Origin: Chamaelirium japonicum
Lineage: Eukaryota; Streptophyta; Magnoliopsida; Liliales; Melanthiaceae
NCBI GenBank assembly: GCA_947650365.1
Contig: OX393554.1
Span: forward strand, 37,667,093 to 37,731,092
Direction of reading: 5' to 3'
DNA: 64,000 nt
Both the position numbers and the translations under genes were made by a program. The notes beneath the pieces were generated by a model that worked only from the letters and a program-made list of their open reading frames with translations, searched no databases and was not told the origin of the DNA. Below, piece after piece: positions 10,300 through 22,774 of this stretch (positions within the stretch are counted from its first letter, which is position 1; each line of letters starts with the position of its first letter).

Positions 10300-11164
10300 T
10301 CTTACATTTATCACTATCACTTATTTATTTTAGTTGTTTATTTCTTCAGAGGCATGTTTAGTCTCACATTGCCTAAAGGCATATTGGTGGTGTTAGTTGA
10401 GCTCTATATAAGTTATCCTAAGCTTTGGTTATTGGCATGCATTGAATGAAAAAAAATATTTTCCTCCTGGAAAGTTAAGACCTCGAGGTGTGACTCCTCA
10501 GCTCGATGGGACTCTATGGATTCTCCCCCCTCTCCCATTCTCTCTATATGTATGCGCTTATCGACGCCCAAGCACGTGACCTCGAGGCCAACCAGTACCC
10601 CCTCTTTCTTGGTTTCCCCCGTGTCCCTCTGCTGACAGCCCCGTGCGGCGTGCCTGTGCCTTCTCTCCAGTGCCTCTCTTGCGGTTGAAGAATTCCGCAT
10701 CGAGCCCGCTGGCCCGTGTGATCATTCTGCGACCCTAGGTTGCCATCAAGTGTGCTTGACGACCTCTGATGCCCATATCTGTCGATGAAACTCTTTTTGC
10801 AAAAGAGGTTTTACCATCTCATAAAAGCTCTTTTCAAACCTATCATAGCATGCTTAACTATCATTAGAATTGAGTTGCTTGCCTATAAGATTGCTGGATT
10901 GATTTAAGATACAATATTACATGAGCCTGTTGTAGGTAGGTATTTTCGATGACCAATGAGTGAGAGTCGAGTACCCGAGTAACAGCTTGTTTGGTTGGCT
11001 TGAGTTGGAACCCGCTAGTTCTAACTCCCGTTCGTTCATGTTGGTTGTCGGTTTCACTCCCCATTGCATGAATTTTAACTTCCACTCTCAGCTTGTCATT
11101 TATGGAACTGCGTGAGTTGGTACCCCATAGATTTCGACTGGAGTATAAACTCACGCAATTGAGC
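10300..11164. other. No gene seen
   Basis: Includes 'tgtttagtctcacattgcc' at 10344 followed by 'ctctatataag' (10400), which resembles a TRIM-type LTR start and TATA box. I could not find the other end. Otherwise unassigned. Confidence 0.35.
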
Positions 11165-11354
11165 TGTTAGTGATAGTGTACAAATTTGAGATACAAATAC
11201 CCGTAGATTTCCTATATAGGATACCCTTTTTTGTATCATCTATATATTTGGCTCTTGACCTAATGAGAGGGTTAACTATTCTCCCCAAAACCTAGCCTCT
11301 TCCTCTTCCTCTTCCTCTCTCCTCCTCTTTCCATGCTAGGTATCGCTCATGACA
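11165..11354 (+). mobile_element. 5' LTR of small-LTR Copia element A
   Basis: Begins TGTTAG and ends GACA, directly before the primer-binding site. It is recognisably related to the LTR at 62369-62537 (shared 'cctaatgagag', 'ctccccaaa.cctag' and CT-rich tail). Confidence 0.7.
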
Positions 11355-11366
11355 TGGTATCCGAGC
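11355..11366 (+). other. Primer-binding site, initiator-Met tRNA type
   Basis: TGGTATCCGAGC differs by one base from the standard plant Copia primer-binding site TGGTATCAGAGC. It lies immediately after the LTR. Confidence 0.75.
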
Positions 11367-13330
11367 TTACGATCCCCTCGCCATCAGATCTGTGCAAGCT
11401 CTCCTCTTTCGCTCTCTCCCGTCCGACAATCTCTAGATCTGAGCCCTCCAAGATCGGATTTGACCCGATCTGAGCCCTGTGTCAGACCTCCAGATCTGAG
11501 CTCCCTCTTCCTCCAGATCGACCTTGAGCCCTCCCGGCCCAGCTGCTCCCTCCTCCGGCCAGTCGCTGACACACCCTCACGGTGAGCTCGGCTCTCCCGG
11601 GTCCGGGAATCCTGCACCTCCGGCGCGCGCCTCGCCGTCCAGGTCTTTGCGTGGATCTCGCCGGATCTGCTCCTTTCTCGCGCAGATCGGAGCTCTCCTC
11701 TCGCCAGAGCTCTCCTTCTCTTGCACCCTCTCGTATCGGCCCGCTCGCATCAGCTCCACAGGCAACCTCGAGCCATCAGATCCACCGGATCTAACCCGCA
11801 GCAGGCCAGATCTGCTGCTGCGCGACCTTCGACTTGCCGCTGCTCTGCTGCTGCGCGGCCTTCAGCCTCCCATGCGCAATCATAGCCGGCTCCTCCCCTG
11901 CGCAGTCACAACCGGCGACCCCATCAGCCGATCTGAGATCTCGCATCACTAGCTCCGATTTGAGATCCGAGATCCCTCCATTCAGTCTCCCTCTCAAATC
12001 TGTGATCCCGCCTCTGTTCCTCCCAACACAATCACTCGTCGACGACCTGCTGAGCTCCGATTCGACGACCTCTTGAGATCCGTCGATCTCCTTACTTCAG
12101 ATCCAAATCTGCTCCCCTTGCCGGCGGCTCGAACTCCGACTGGTGCCTCTTCTCCGACCAGACCCTATCAGATCTGGTTGCTCCGCCGAGCAGCTGAGCT
12201 CTCCTCTTCTCGGCGCCGACAACCAGATTGCAGGTGGCGCTGACAACCAGATCGCAGATCAGATCCCGTTCTGACTCCGACGAGCGCGTCCTCACATATC
12301 CAGCAAGGTCTTCCCCTCGGTGGCGAGCTCTGCTTCTTAGCTCTAACTGACCCTCAACATCTGGTGAGATCTTTCTGCACACCTTGTCTTGTAGCCGTTT
12401 GGTGATACCCCATGACCGTTTGCGGTGTTTGGTGATTCATGCTCGGCTTTAGAGCCTTGAGCTGTGCCACGGACCCCCTTAGAGCTTTTATTGTATTTGG
12501 CCCTTTGCGCTTGACTTTGGAGCCTCGAGTTGCACCACCGACCCTACCATCTACCAATCCAAGTCGCCATGGCCCATGCCGCCTGCTCACCATGGTCGCT
12601 CGTCAGGTCCCTCCGTCCCTTTGCTCTGAGGGCATTCTAGGACTTGCCCCTATGCCTCGTTTTCCTGGTACGAACTGCTCCGCTGTGTCTCCTCCTGGTG
12701 CTACGGCCGCCTCGCTCACATGGATCCTAGACTCTGGGGCTTCACACCACATGACACTCGACGCTTCCCTGCTTACAGCTTGCCATCCTGCACTACACAT
12801 CCCTGCGATACGCACTGTCGATCGTTCTTCTCTAGCCATCTCGCAGTGTGGCTCGATCACCACCACCACAAAGCCTAGTGGCCGTCTTTTCTTATCCTCT
12901 ATGATAAACGTCCCTCAGCTTCGCATGCAGCTTATCTCCATTAGCAGCCTTTGTGATTTTGGTTGTGTTGTGACCTTCACTCCCTCCTCCTGCACTGTGC
13001 AGGATCCACGTATCGGTCGGACGGTTGGAGCCAGTCGACGGGTTGTACCACCTGGAGTACCTCCACCTTCCTTTTGTCCCCCCTCCTCCTGGTTTCTGTA
13101 GGACTGCCTCTCTTATTGTCGATACTTGGCACAAACGACTCGACCATCTTTCTGAACCTCGACTTAGGAAATTACTCCAGACTAGAGCTTTAGGTCGAGG
13201 CCTCTTCTCTCCTTTATCTACCGGTCGAGGCCTCTTCTCTCCTTTATCTACCTGCACCAGTTGCATGCTTGCCAAAGCTACCGCCCTTCCTTTTCCCTTG
13301 AGTGTTTCTCAGAGTTGTTAGCTCTTGACA
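11367..13330 (+). pseudogene. Copia element A: leader plus protease and pre-integrase relic
   Basis: After a leader rich in 'agatctgag'-like motifs (11370-12350), a frame at 12439-13101 encodes a Copia protease with the catalytic signature WILDSGASHHMT (about 12721). In another frame, 13090-13320 carries a GAG-pre-integrase remnant (TWHKRLDHL.. and CTSCMLAKA). A 27-bp piece, 'ggtcgaggcctcttctctcc..', is duplicated at 13193-13248. No recognisable gag domain lies between the primer site and the protease. The element stops near 13330; integrase, RT and 3' LTR are absent. Confidence 0.75.
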
Positions 13331-14505
13331 TGAGCAGCCCTTTCTCCTCCCGTGTTGACCCCGCGAAGGTGACTGTTGACCCCTCGAAGCTACATTCCAT
13401 CTCGATTAGGGTTTCAGTCGGTGCTTTCGATCGTGGTCATCTTCTCCATCGGCGTGAGAGATCGTCGTGATCTAGGGTTTCAACGGGTCTCCTCCACTCT
13501 TCCCCTTTGACCTTGCTTGCAATGGGGGTGAACCTCCTCCCTAATTTTCAGCCTCCTCTATGCTTTGATTTGAGCATTTTTTGTTTTGAGTTTGCGGTGG
13601 GCGAGATTGTACGATGGCTGTGATCTATGATTAGGTTTGTGCACATACGAGTAGTTCATACTCTCCCGTGTACCCTAAAGAAGACTAGTTCCCGGGCACT
13701 GACATTTGAGTACCCCAAGGAGAAACCTGTCACATGACAAGAGCGTAGGGGACCATACTTGGATAATCATTGCGGCCATCACGGGCCGGGATCAAGCGAG
13801 CATATCCCAGCCCTCTAATGGCTCGGATTTGCCTCTCTGGATAAGGCAAGGGACAAAGGCTAAGTTCGAGGTTGCCGGGTCCTATGGGGTGGATAACCCT
13901 TGACGTGATCCCATGGGATCAGGGAGCCATTGAAGATTCTCAGGTACAACGGAAGACAATTGTTCACACGTTTTCCATTAGAATATTAAATAAGGGCTAT
14001 AGGCAACACAAAAAACATAATCACCTATGGATTATGGAAGATGATACCTCACATGATTGATGAAGCCATTTGTGTAGAAGATGTGTCGAAGAAGATGCAA
14101 TGCGACCACGAGAATGCAACTCCTATTCCTTCGCACAAATGTTCTACGATGGAGGCTCGTGGGAGTTCCTTCGTCTTATTTTTTTTTTTCCTTCTCTTTC
14201 TCTCTCCTGGCCGTGACCCCCTCTTTCCTCTTGGACGTGTGCTTGTTGCCCTAGGGCACTCAAGAGGCTTTAAATGACCTCCTGTGGCCGTCCCCTATTG
14301 GGTTTTCCAAGTGGAGCATGTTTCCTACTTAACTGTCATGCAATCCCTATACACTAGGGTCTCTTTAATGATACTCGTAGTATATGTAGGACACCATATG
14401 GCCGACTGCCATAGAGCCCTTATAGGATTGTAAATTTGGGTAAATTAACTCCCCTTTAGGATTAGGCCTCATGGAGAACTAATAGGAAGGTAGGATTTTC
14501 ACTAG
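13331..14505. other. No gene seen
   Basis: Mixed sequence with a C/T-rich stretch at 14175-14240. No domain, RNA gene or repeat boundaries recognised. Confidence 0.4.
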
Positions 14506-14793
14506 TAAGGTTTGAAATCTCGATTGATACTGGTACGTACCGGTATGGCCCGGTCCGGGATCGGTACTGTGCTTGATCTCGATACCTGTTCTGTACCGGC
14601 CGGTACCGATACGTATCGGTCCGTATTGGCCGGTTCAAGCCCGTACTGACCGGTATGGGCCATACAGACAGGTTCATTTTTTTTTTGGTCGATTTTTTTG
14701 CCTCAATCGGTATCGGTCCGTATCAGTCAGTATTGGTTCGTACCGAACCGGGGATGACCAATACCACTACCGATACCGTAATTTTGAACCTTG
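14506..14793. mobile_element. MITE rich in 'ggtaccg' motifs
   Basis: Ends 'taaggtttgaaat' (14506) and 'attttgaaccttg' (14793) are inverse. The interior is dense with 'accggta'/'taccggt' motifs on both strands. Flanks share 'cacta' (ttcactag versus cccactaa), an imperfect 8-bp duplication, so hAT-like is likely. Confidence 0.65.
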
Positions 14794-16067
14794 CCCACTA
14801 ATTGACAACTCCGAAGTCCTTGTTAAGCTAGGAGTCTAGGATTCTTAGTCAACATGAGAATCCCTACTTTTTAAGAAGTCATCCCAACATGAATTAGAAG
14901 TCTTGTTAGCATGGATGAGACCATGACTAACACTCCCACTCATACTAGGACTAGTATTTTGTTGGTCTACCGGCTAACAGCTAGAAGTTGGGATACGTTA
15001 GAACTCCAACACCTCATATCCAATTAGATTAGGATTCTTGTCATCACATAACTACATCCATATCTCATTAATCATGGCTAGAACCACTATCAAGCCATGA
15101 CTACACTCTGTGCTAATTGAAAATTACATAAATGCCCTTTCTTATTTGCACATACTGATAGCACCAAGAGTTTACCACCCTGGTTATAATTTGTAAGCAA
15201 AAAATATACACGGTCGTATCGAGTTGTATATGTTCTAGTTTTCTGGTCAATGCAACACAGCTCAGTCAGATATCAGTGCAACGCAGGTTCTATCAGATAT
15301 CAGACACAGTTCACATCAACTAAGGTATGATTCCTAATGTCCTACTAGTCCTTGGGGTGTAGGATCTTTCCCAATGTTGTTTGCTGGCTTATCGGGTTTG
15401 CGTTATCGGATTTTTCACAATATTGACTTCATTTTCCTCACTTGTAGATCGAGTTTTTTTCACAACATAGATGATTACCTTTTATATCTTGTCTATCTGT
15501 GTGAAAGAGAACATTGACTTCATTTTCCTCACTTGTAGCACAAAGACCAAAACATTCTTTGTTTATCTTGTGGTCTCTTGCAGAGTTAGTGGAGGCAGTT
15601 GATCTTGCATGAATTACTAAGGTACCGGCAGAACACATCTTGAAGAGACACAATAAGCATACGCAAGTGGAGCAGATTTGTGAAGAACTGTATGTTTTCT
15701 ATGTGGGCATACATTTCGTTGCATATCATTGAATCATCCTAGAGCCAAGACCATTGATATCATTTTTGTTGCGAAATAGGGGAAGGGGTGGATTCAACAC
15801 ATCATTCTAGTGTTGTTTATTTGGATCGTCACACTGAGCGTTGGGGAGATTGATATAACCTCTTTCATTTCTTTGACCTTGAGAAGAATTTCTAGATACA
15901 AGATAGGGGGAAGATTTGTGAAAATGTATCTTCTGACTTGGTGTCTGAGGTGGTCTGCTCCGTAGGGGCAGAGCGAACTTGAGGGGGAGTATTGATTTCC
16001 ATTGCGTATCTCCTTCTAGGCTTCAGGGAGTGTGACTTCACGGCCCTGACTCACTCACCCTAGCACT
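14794..16067. other. No gene; possible Copia 3' end relic
   Basis: Near 15970-15990 the text 'gaacttgagggggagtat' looks like a Copia polypurine tract. A preceding 15.4-15.9 kb segment could be eroded Copia sequence ('ttcattttcctcacttgtag' is repeated at 15428 and 15519). Too decayed to assign. Confidence 0.35.
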
Positions 16068-16382
16068 TGTTGGAGGATTAGTCCCACCTCAGTAAAGGGC
16101 GGAAACGATCCTTATATGTATGATGGGACCTCATCTCAATATCTAGGTTTTGGGATAGAGAAAATCTCACATGGTATCAGAGCTTCTAACCGTATCACTC
16201 ACATGCCGGGTGAGGTCCCCACACATCTATTATCCACGTGACAAGGATTACAAAAAGATTGGCCAAGGGGGAGTGTTGGAGGATTAGTCCCACCTCAGTA
16301 AAGTAGAGGGCGGAAACAATCCTTCTATGTATGATGGGACCTCTTCTCAATACCCAGGTTTTGGGATAGAGAAAATCTCACA
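16068..16382 (+). mobile_element. TRIM (terminal-repeat retrotransposon in miniature) 1
   Basis: Two short LTRs, 16068-16171 and 16274-16382, both begin TGTTGGAGGATTAGTCCCAC and end CTCACA. Between them lie the primer-binding site TGGTATCAGAGC (16172-16183) and a polypurine tract AAGGGGGAGTG (about 16264-16274). There is no coding capacity. The second LTR has a 4-5 bp insertion (AGTAG). The flanking 5-bp duplication is weak (gcact/acacc). Confidence 0.92.
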
Positions 16383-16464
16383 ACACCTTCTCGAGCTTAT
16401 AAAGGACGAGGCCTTCTTTATGTGGCCTACCCTTTTGGTGCGTGTCGGGACGCATGATCAAAAC

Positions 16465-16620
16465 AAATTTTATGCCTCCCATACAAAAAAGGGCCACGAC
16501 AAGGTAGTGTTGGGCTCTCACGAACGAGCTCAAAGATCTCATTGAGAAGGGTAATCTCAAATAGTACATGGCCACGCCTAGCCGAACTAATGATTCCCCT
16601 TGACCCGGAGGTCAGGTTGC
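16465..16620 (+). pseudogene. Gypsy gag zinc-knuckle relic
   Basis: In two adjoining frames the sequence reads SHTKKGHDK and then ALTNELKDLIEKGNLK, followed by TAG and YMATP. This matches the region around and after the zinc knuckle of Tat-type Gypsy gag (K.GH.T..C..L...IE.LI..G.L..Y). One frameshift and one stop; no flanking LTR found. Confidence 0.6.
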
Positions 16621-17264
16621 CTAGGTAGGAGAGCCAGTGGAGGACGCTCCAACAGCCATGGCCAGATTTGACGACTGCTCCTCAGGCATACATGGTCCAC
16701 TAGCACTTGTCGAGGCGAAGACCCTCTATCAATACTATGCAAAAGGAGGGCAAAGGAAGCCCTACGGATTCAGTCTGTATACCACATGCCATGCCCAAGT
16801 AGGAGAGCTGAATTATTGCTTGTAGTGCCTCCAATTTAGCCCTCATGTCCCTTACCCTCAAAGAATTTGAAGTGCATTCCCCTAGAAAATTTTCATCCCA
16901 AAGTCTGATCCTTTTCATCACTAGTCCCAGCCGGTAGGTAGCTGACTTTAGCTGTAGTAAAGGCGCACAACCAACTTGCACCTAGCAGTCCTATATCTAG
17001 TCTGCCCAAAATTCTCCTCCCTCTCTTGTTTATTTGTAGTAGAATAGGTCACCTATTAGATTTAAGATCAGTGATTCCTGAAGAGACAAGAGCCTCATTG
17101 AATCTGGTTAAAAGGATAAGGGATCCTTCTGCCTCCAATTTTTACTGACATGAATATAGCGATGTTACAATCTCTAATGCTCATCTAAGGGAGGTTAAGA
17201 GATGAATGAGAGAATCAGAGGTACATCTAATTTGATTGCCTGGAAAGGGAATACTTGGAAAATT
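16621..17264. other. No gene seen
   Basis: Unassigned, no repeat structure recognised. Probably further Gypsy debris at its left side. Confidence 0.35.
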
Positions 17265-17724
17265 AGGGGTTGTTTGGCATCATTCTAGAACAATCTTTTT
17301 CCATTTCGAATTCCATGATTTGAAAATAACGGCTAATAATTATTCCTATATAATAGACTTGGGAACTAAAAAATATCACTCCGACTGTTTCTATGCCAAC
17401 CGGAACGTTGGACCATCAAATTGCATTAGAAATAGTAATTGACGGTAATAACCTCTTCTGGAAGAGGATTAAGGGGAAAAACTGTTCCACATACCGAACA
17501 CCCTCTCTTTCTATGACCAGTTCCAGAATTTAAAAGTAACGGATAGTATTTATTCTGGTGGAATGAAGGAGTTGGGAACAAGAGTTTATCACTCCGTGCG
17601 TTTCTATGCTAACCGGTATGCTAAACCATCAAATTATATTAGAAATAGTAATTGGTGAGAATACCCTCTTCTGGATGAGGATTTAGAAGAACTGTTCCTA
17701 ATGCCAAACACCCTCTAGTTTCCT
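17265..17724. mobile_element. MITE present as a fused tandem pair
   Basis: Outer ends 'ggggttgtttggcat' (17266) and 'atgccaaacaccctct' (17724) are inverse. A third terminus, 'ataccgaacaccctct', sits in the middle (17491-17506). The two halves are homologous ('aaccatcaaatt.cattagaaatagtaattg' style text at 17405-17440 and 17625-17660). This is a dimer sharing a central end. Confidence 0.7.
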
Positions 17725-17974
17725 AGCTCTTTATTAGCAACATATTACGCTCACCTGTACCAACCTCAAATCAGATGCAACTCTGATCCTCTCGTTCATC
17801 TAGAGTGGTAATTTGGAATTTGTTAGAGATTGGAATCTGCTAGATAGTTACATGAATATGACAGATGCTACTGCACCCCAGATCAATGAAAATTACAGTT
17901 TTATCCTTGTATAGCTCTGGGACCTCCAGTGACTGCCATAGGTTCTAACTCTAGGATTGGTATTATCATTTTTT

Positions 17975-18290
17975 TGCCTTCAAGGGTATTTGATGTCCTA
18001 GAGGATTTAGAATGTGCTGATTTTTTGTCGATGTAATCATCCCACCTTAGATAGAACATCCACAAAAAATCAACATATTCTAAACCTTTTAGGGACATCA
18101 AATATTACAAGCTTTATCCACCGTCCATTTTTATACGTTAACTTGTATTATATATTTGATGCCCATAGACGTTTTAGAATATGTTGATTTTTTTGTGGAT
18201 GTTCTATCTAAGGTGGAATGATCACATCCACAAAAAATCAGCACGCTCTAAACCCTCTAGGGCATTAAATCAAAATCGAAGGCAAAAAAT
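17975..18290. repeat. Double foldback repeat
   Basis: A hairpin of about 120 bp ('ttgatgtcc...' pairing with '..gggacatcaa', stem core 'agaacatccacaaaaaatca') is followed by a second, homologous hairpin (18155-18290). The two are also inverse to one another. (TA)n follows. Related to the elements at 25425-25725. Confidence 0.7.
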
Positions 18291-18320
18291 GAAGACAAAA
18301 ATTTAAGACACAGAATCCTG

Positions 18321-18324
<4 letters not shown>

Positions 18325-18396
<72 letters not shown>
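18325..18396. repeat. (TA)n microsatellite
   Basis: About 36 TA units directly after the double foldback. Confidence 0.97.
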
Positions 18397-18398
<2 letters not shown>

Positions 18399-18654
18399 TT
18401 TGTAGCAATCATCAATTTACTTTTTTTTTGGCAAGTATCATCAATTTACTTTAGTTTTGCTCATTGTCATCTGATTTTTTTTTTTGTAAATAAGCAGCGG
18501 TAACTCTCCTACTCATTATGTCCACCAATACTGTTAGCCAATAGCAAATCTTAACCTTTTCGATTGGCGGACTATCTTCCTTGTCCACCCTCCTTTTATT
18601 TGTTGTGTAAATCCTTCTCCTCTTGTTGTTCCCGTTGGTCCCATTGCAAGAAGC

Positions 18655-19235
18655 TGCTTTTAACTAACACTGTATCCCTACCCAACCCTTTCACCCATCA
18701 CTTACAACAAGTGACACCCAATTATTAACGAATATCAAATTCTGATTCGTTTCATAGCTTGAGTTATATTTCTGTCAACCTAACATCAAACATCAACCTT
18801 TTTAGTTCAAGCTTGAGCCCGGAATTGCGCTTTTACTTTCCATTCTTTTTGTCAGTGGTAAATGACTGCATGCTAGAAATGCAACGGTTTCTGTATATAT
18901 ATTTTTTTTGTGTTTTAGATTCTCGTATTAATGGCACATATTACAGGACTCGGTGCATAATTCTACCCTTTCTTTCGGTGGATCTATACCCATGTGACCG
19001 AGCGTGTTGATTGCCACGTTTAGCTGCATCCAATACAGTGAATTATGAATGCCGTTAGGTTTGCTATGCTACAAATTCTCTTCCTTGTCTGTTAGCTTTG
19101 CTGTGGTATTGTAAAGTACATGAGAGGAGACATCACATGCTCTAAGTGGTAGTGTTGGGCTTCCATGTCTTGTAGCTGTTTTCTTCTTTCAATTTTTGGA
19201 GTCGGTCGAAAACTATCATCTCACCACTTGTCCAA
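18655..19235 (+). repeat. Duplicated block, copy A (empty copy)
   Basis: Aligns in pieces with 24897-27286: 'cctttcaccc.tcac.tacaac', 'taacgaatatc.aatt', 'aaatgactgcatg', 'tacccatgtgaccgag', 'tgagaggagacatcacatg' and 'gttgggcttccatgtcttgtag' recur in order. Copy A lacks the SINE and foldback insertions of copy B, so it serves as the pre-insertion state. Non-coding. Confidence 0.8.
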
Positions 19236-20169
19236 ACAATTTGAAGCAAGTATCAGCATGCACATGGTATTCCCTTTATTCCTTGCTGTCCGATTACTCG
19301 AGGGCGACACTCTAGTGCTCTACTTCCAATCATATGCTGTTTTTAACCAGCTCCCTGCATTATTTTTGTGGCCATTTCAGCTTCTATGTAATCAATTTAG
19401 GGCCACCCATCTCTTAAGTTGGCGGTGATTAGGTGGGCCACCGTCTACCGATAAGTTCCAAGTGCATCATAGGAGCTACATAAATTATGGTTCTTTTTCT
19501 TTCGTATATTTATAGGTATTATTGCTGAGTGTTTTATTTTGATGGTTCTGCAATTATATGGATTATACCTAGTTGCACAAATACCTCCACGATTCCAGGT
19601 CGTTAATACGTGAAGTCTGATACGCATCCAATGTTCTTGTCTATTTGTGATTCATATTCTTCTCCTCGGTATCGTAACTCTTGGGGAAATTTACAGAGTA
19701 CTACTCAATGTCGCTCTACATCTTCCTTGTAGTTTCTCTTGAAATGCTAGGTTTGTGATCACATACATTCGGATTTTCATGTCTAAACTACTGATTTCCA
19801 ATACTCGGAACGCGACCTTTCGAGTTTGAAAAGTTCAATTAGATCCTATTTGTGCAGTTGCAGAGATCCCACATCCTATGATATGCTCGTTAGTATTACC
19901 TTTCTTTCATGGTTCTGCCATCGTCGTCTTCATTAAAGTCTTATCCCAATTAAGATCGTGTTGAACCTGATGTATTGGTTGAGTCTTTTCGAAAGGACGG
20001 TTGGCGACAACCAATGTTGCCATTGTTCAAGAGATTGAACGCTTGAACAAACTTCGCTTCAAATGTTCGACAAAGTCGTTCACATCTTGGCTAATCTTCT
20101 ATTACAATCTCGCTCACAACTTGAGATGATGTAGACCGTTGTTAGATGTAGTCAAAGTTTAGTACCCCC
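19236..20169. other. No gene seen
   Basis: AT-rich non-coding sequence with no recognised repeat or RNA gene. Confidence 0.4.
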
Positions 20170-20614
20170 TAGTGCTGGCAATTTTGGGTCCGGCACGGCA
20201 GACCTGGCACAAAATTAGCGGGTCTAGGTTAAACAGGTTGATACGACTAACCCGATTAGTAAATGGGTTGGGTCCGGGTTTTATTTCCGACTTGTTTGAC
20301 CTGTTTAAAATTCAATGGGTTGGGTCTATGTCTATCCGGGCAATTGATCACAGTATCACTTAGCCAGTTAGCCTGTCGTCCGGGTTCAATGTGATTCACT
20401 TATCTGCGCTAGGTACAACGGACGGCTGTGATATGGACACCCATAGATAGAGAGTTGCAACGAAATATAAAATAAAAAAAAACAACCAAAGAATGGATAT
20501 GCAAACGGGTCGGTTATGGGTTTAGGGTCTAGACACGATTAGTTAAATGGGTCGGGTATGGGTTTAGGGGTTCTGGACACGAACACAACACGGCCTGATC
20601 CATTGCCAGCCCTA
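20170..20614. mobile_element. hAT-type MITE 2
   Basis: Ends TAGTGCTGGCAA (20170) and TTGCCAGCCCTA (20614) are near-inverse, and the interior has 'gggtc(c)gggt' motifs like the element at 9877. Flanking 8-mers (gtaccccc/gtccacac) match at 5 of 8. A segment near 20340-20455 may be a secondary insertion. Confidence 0.7.
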
Positions 20615-20726
20615 GTCCACACACTCCCTCACGAGAGCATCTCCTGCGTGGCCCTGTCGCACCCCATGACACCTCTATCTGCGTTCGGGTAGGTTCTCGT
20701 TGATACCTGCTTTGTGTTCAGGCGGG

Positions 20727-20839
20727 TGTTGCGGTTAGTCCCACACCGGCATTGGGAGTGGAAATTGTTGTCTTAATATACTTGTTGTGCTCTCCTCCCT
20801 CCATAAGGTTAGTCTTTTGTAGCACTCCGTGTTGTGACA
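20727..20839 (+). mobile_element. Probable solo TRIM LTR
   Basis: Begins TGTTGCGGTTAGTCCCACAC and ends TTGTGACA, 113 bp, similar in start text and length to the TRIM LTRs at 16.1 and 22.9 kb. No primer-binding site or second LTR nearby. Unmatched flanks. Confidence 0.45.
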
Positions 20840-22289
20840 GCCGTGGTTTTATCCTCTAAACTATATGATATTATGCCCTAGCGCATTAACAAGTGACTTG
20901 AAAGTCTAATTCATTCTCGTCAAATCCTCTAATGGTTTCAAGAGTTTTATGTCGGCCATATTCTTAAGGGAGAATTAGCAACAAGACCTTAGAAATCACT
21001 TAGAGCTGCAGTCATGACAGCCTTTCCATTTGAGCTCAAACCTCTATGGACAAAAATGCCCCTCATCTCTCTTTGAATTTAGGTCCGTCGCCGCTGCCCC
21101 TGCCCCTGCCGTCGGACCTAACCGAACCCTAGCCCGCCCCTGTCGGACCTTACTGAATTCGCCGCCCCCAGCCGCCTCTGCCGGACCTAATCGAACCCAC
21201 CTCCCCTGCCGTCGTTGATCTAACTGAACCCCACCTCGCCCCCGTCGGACCTAATCGAAACCCTCCCATCACCGAACCTAAACAAGATTTAGAGGCCATG
21301 GGATGGACCCTAGACTTAGAATCCCAACCTAAACCCAACACCAGCCGCCATTGCTCGCGCCCACCAACTCCTTCACCGCTGCTCGCCTCCGTCGCTCCAC
21401 CATGGTTGATCGGAGAGAGCAGAGGGTGGCCTGGGAATTAAAAAAGGAGAGGAAGGGTTTCTCCTCATGTTGGGTTGGTTAGAGGGGCTGGAGCTTAAAT
21501 GAAAAGTTTCAATGGGTTTATCCTAATGTTGGGTTGGTTAGAAGGGTCTTAGATTATTTTAAACTAGTAAGAAACCCGACAATGTCTGGATGAACTTGAT
21601 GCATGCCACTTGGCACAGACGACATCACAGTTGTCCGAAGAAATGTGCAATCTGGAATGAGTGATGGTATTAATGATATTTCTAATGATTTTTCTAATTA
21701 ATATCAAATTATCATTAAATATAATTGAATGTGAATTTATCATCTTTATAGCAAGTTTTTAATAATATTTATGAGAGTCGAATTCACACATGTGAGAAGG
21801 ATTATAGTTCCTCAAAAGAGGTCCATGTGTCACAACATAGGTGAGAAGCTTTCATTTTAGTATTAGATACTATTATATTTGTATTTTATGGCTGATCTCG
21901 AATGCTCTCTCTTTCATCTTTGAAAATTTGTACTGATGTGCTCTATATTTAGTTGATTTAGTACCGAGTCCACTCTGCTACATTGGATGCATGGTCAATG
22001 TAGCAGATTGATGATCGAGTGGATACAGTCCGCAGGATGATATAGACATCTGCTCTCCTTGTCTCTGCTTGTGATGGTGATGTTTGTTGTGTGGGAAGCT
22101 TGTCCCTTGTCTGGTTTTGCCGCCGCCGCCGCTGTTGCGAGGTGGGTTGTTACGCAGGGGTGGCGGTGATGTTCACCGGGGTGGTGTTGTCTGGTCTCTT
22201 TATGCTTCCGCCGCGCTGTGGCGGCTCCTGGGGATCTGAAGGTGAAACAAACCCCCCCTCCCCCCCTCCATGAACCAAAAAAAAAAAAG
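20840..22289. other. Non-coding, with short degenerate repeats
   Basis: 21086-21265 contains five or so copies of 'gtcggacctaaccgaaccc'-like text. 'atgttgggttggttagagggg' is repeated at 21466 and 21528. A C-rich run with poly-A at 22252-22288 looks like a retroposed tail. No gene recognised. Confidence 0.4.
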
Positions 22290-22642
22290 ACATGCAACCT
22301 ACCCGGAATTATGCACCTCATTTCATATTGGTCCCTCAACTTTTTATTTTTGAACAATTTGATTACGGGACTATGCTCAATCTGCATTTGACCCTCTCTA
22401 TCAAATTTTATTCCGAAAATGCCCTTATTTATTTTGAATGGTACTTAAATAATTTTGACTAATACTCAAATATTTGTGAAATATTTATCCTATGCTTACT
22501 AGAACAAAGGTATTTTCCGAATAAAATTTTATGAAGGGGGACTAAATGCAGATAGAGCGAAGTTCAGGGGTAAAATTGAGGGACCAATATGAAATGAGGT
22601 GAATAGGCTAGGGGAGGTTTTTTTTTTTAAAAAAATTTGCCC
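22290..22642. mobile_element. Mutator-like MITE, copy 2 (left end eroded)
   Basis: Homologous over its length to 38966-39324 ('cacctcatttcatattgg', 'aattttattcc.aaaa', 'ttgccc' end). The right flank (tatattaaa..gaggcccacaata) is also shared with the 39.3-kb copy, so the two loci are duplicated beyond the element. Confidence 0.75.
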
Positions 22643-22687
22643 TATATTAAATTGAGGCCCACAATACTGTGCTTAATATGGTCGGTC

Positions 22688-22774
22688 TCCCCGTTTCGAT
22701 CTTCTACCTCCTTAAGCCCTTGCTCTAGCGCCCTGTCCTCTGACCGCTTGGCCGGTCCAACAAAAAAAAAAAGG
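22688..22774 (+). mobile_element. SINE 3' fragment
   Basis: 'cgtttcgatctt.tacctcc' through 'ctgaccgcttggccggtcca' plus a poly-A tail matches the 3' half of the full SINE at 25052-25333, here on the plus strand. The tRNA-like 5' part is missing. Confidence 0.75.

Noticed and set aside
10344..10440. TRIM-like LTR start with TATATAAG
   Set aside because: Only one end recognisable; no primer-binding site, second LTR or target duplication.
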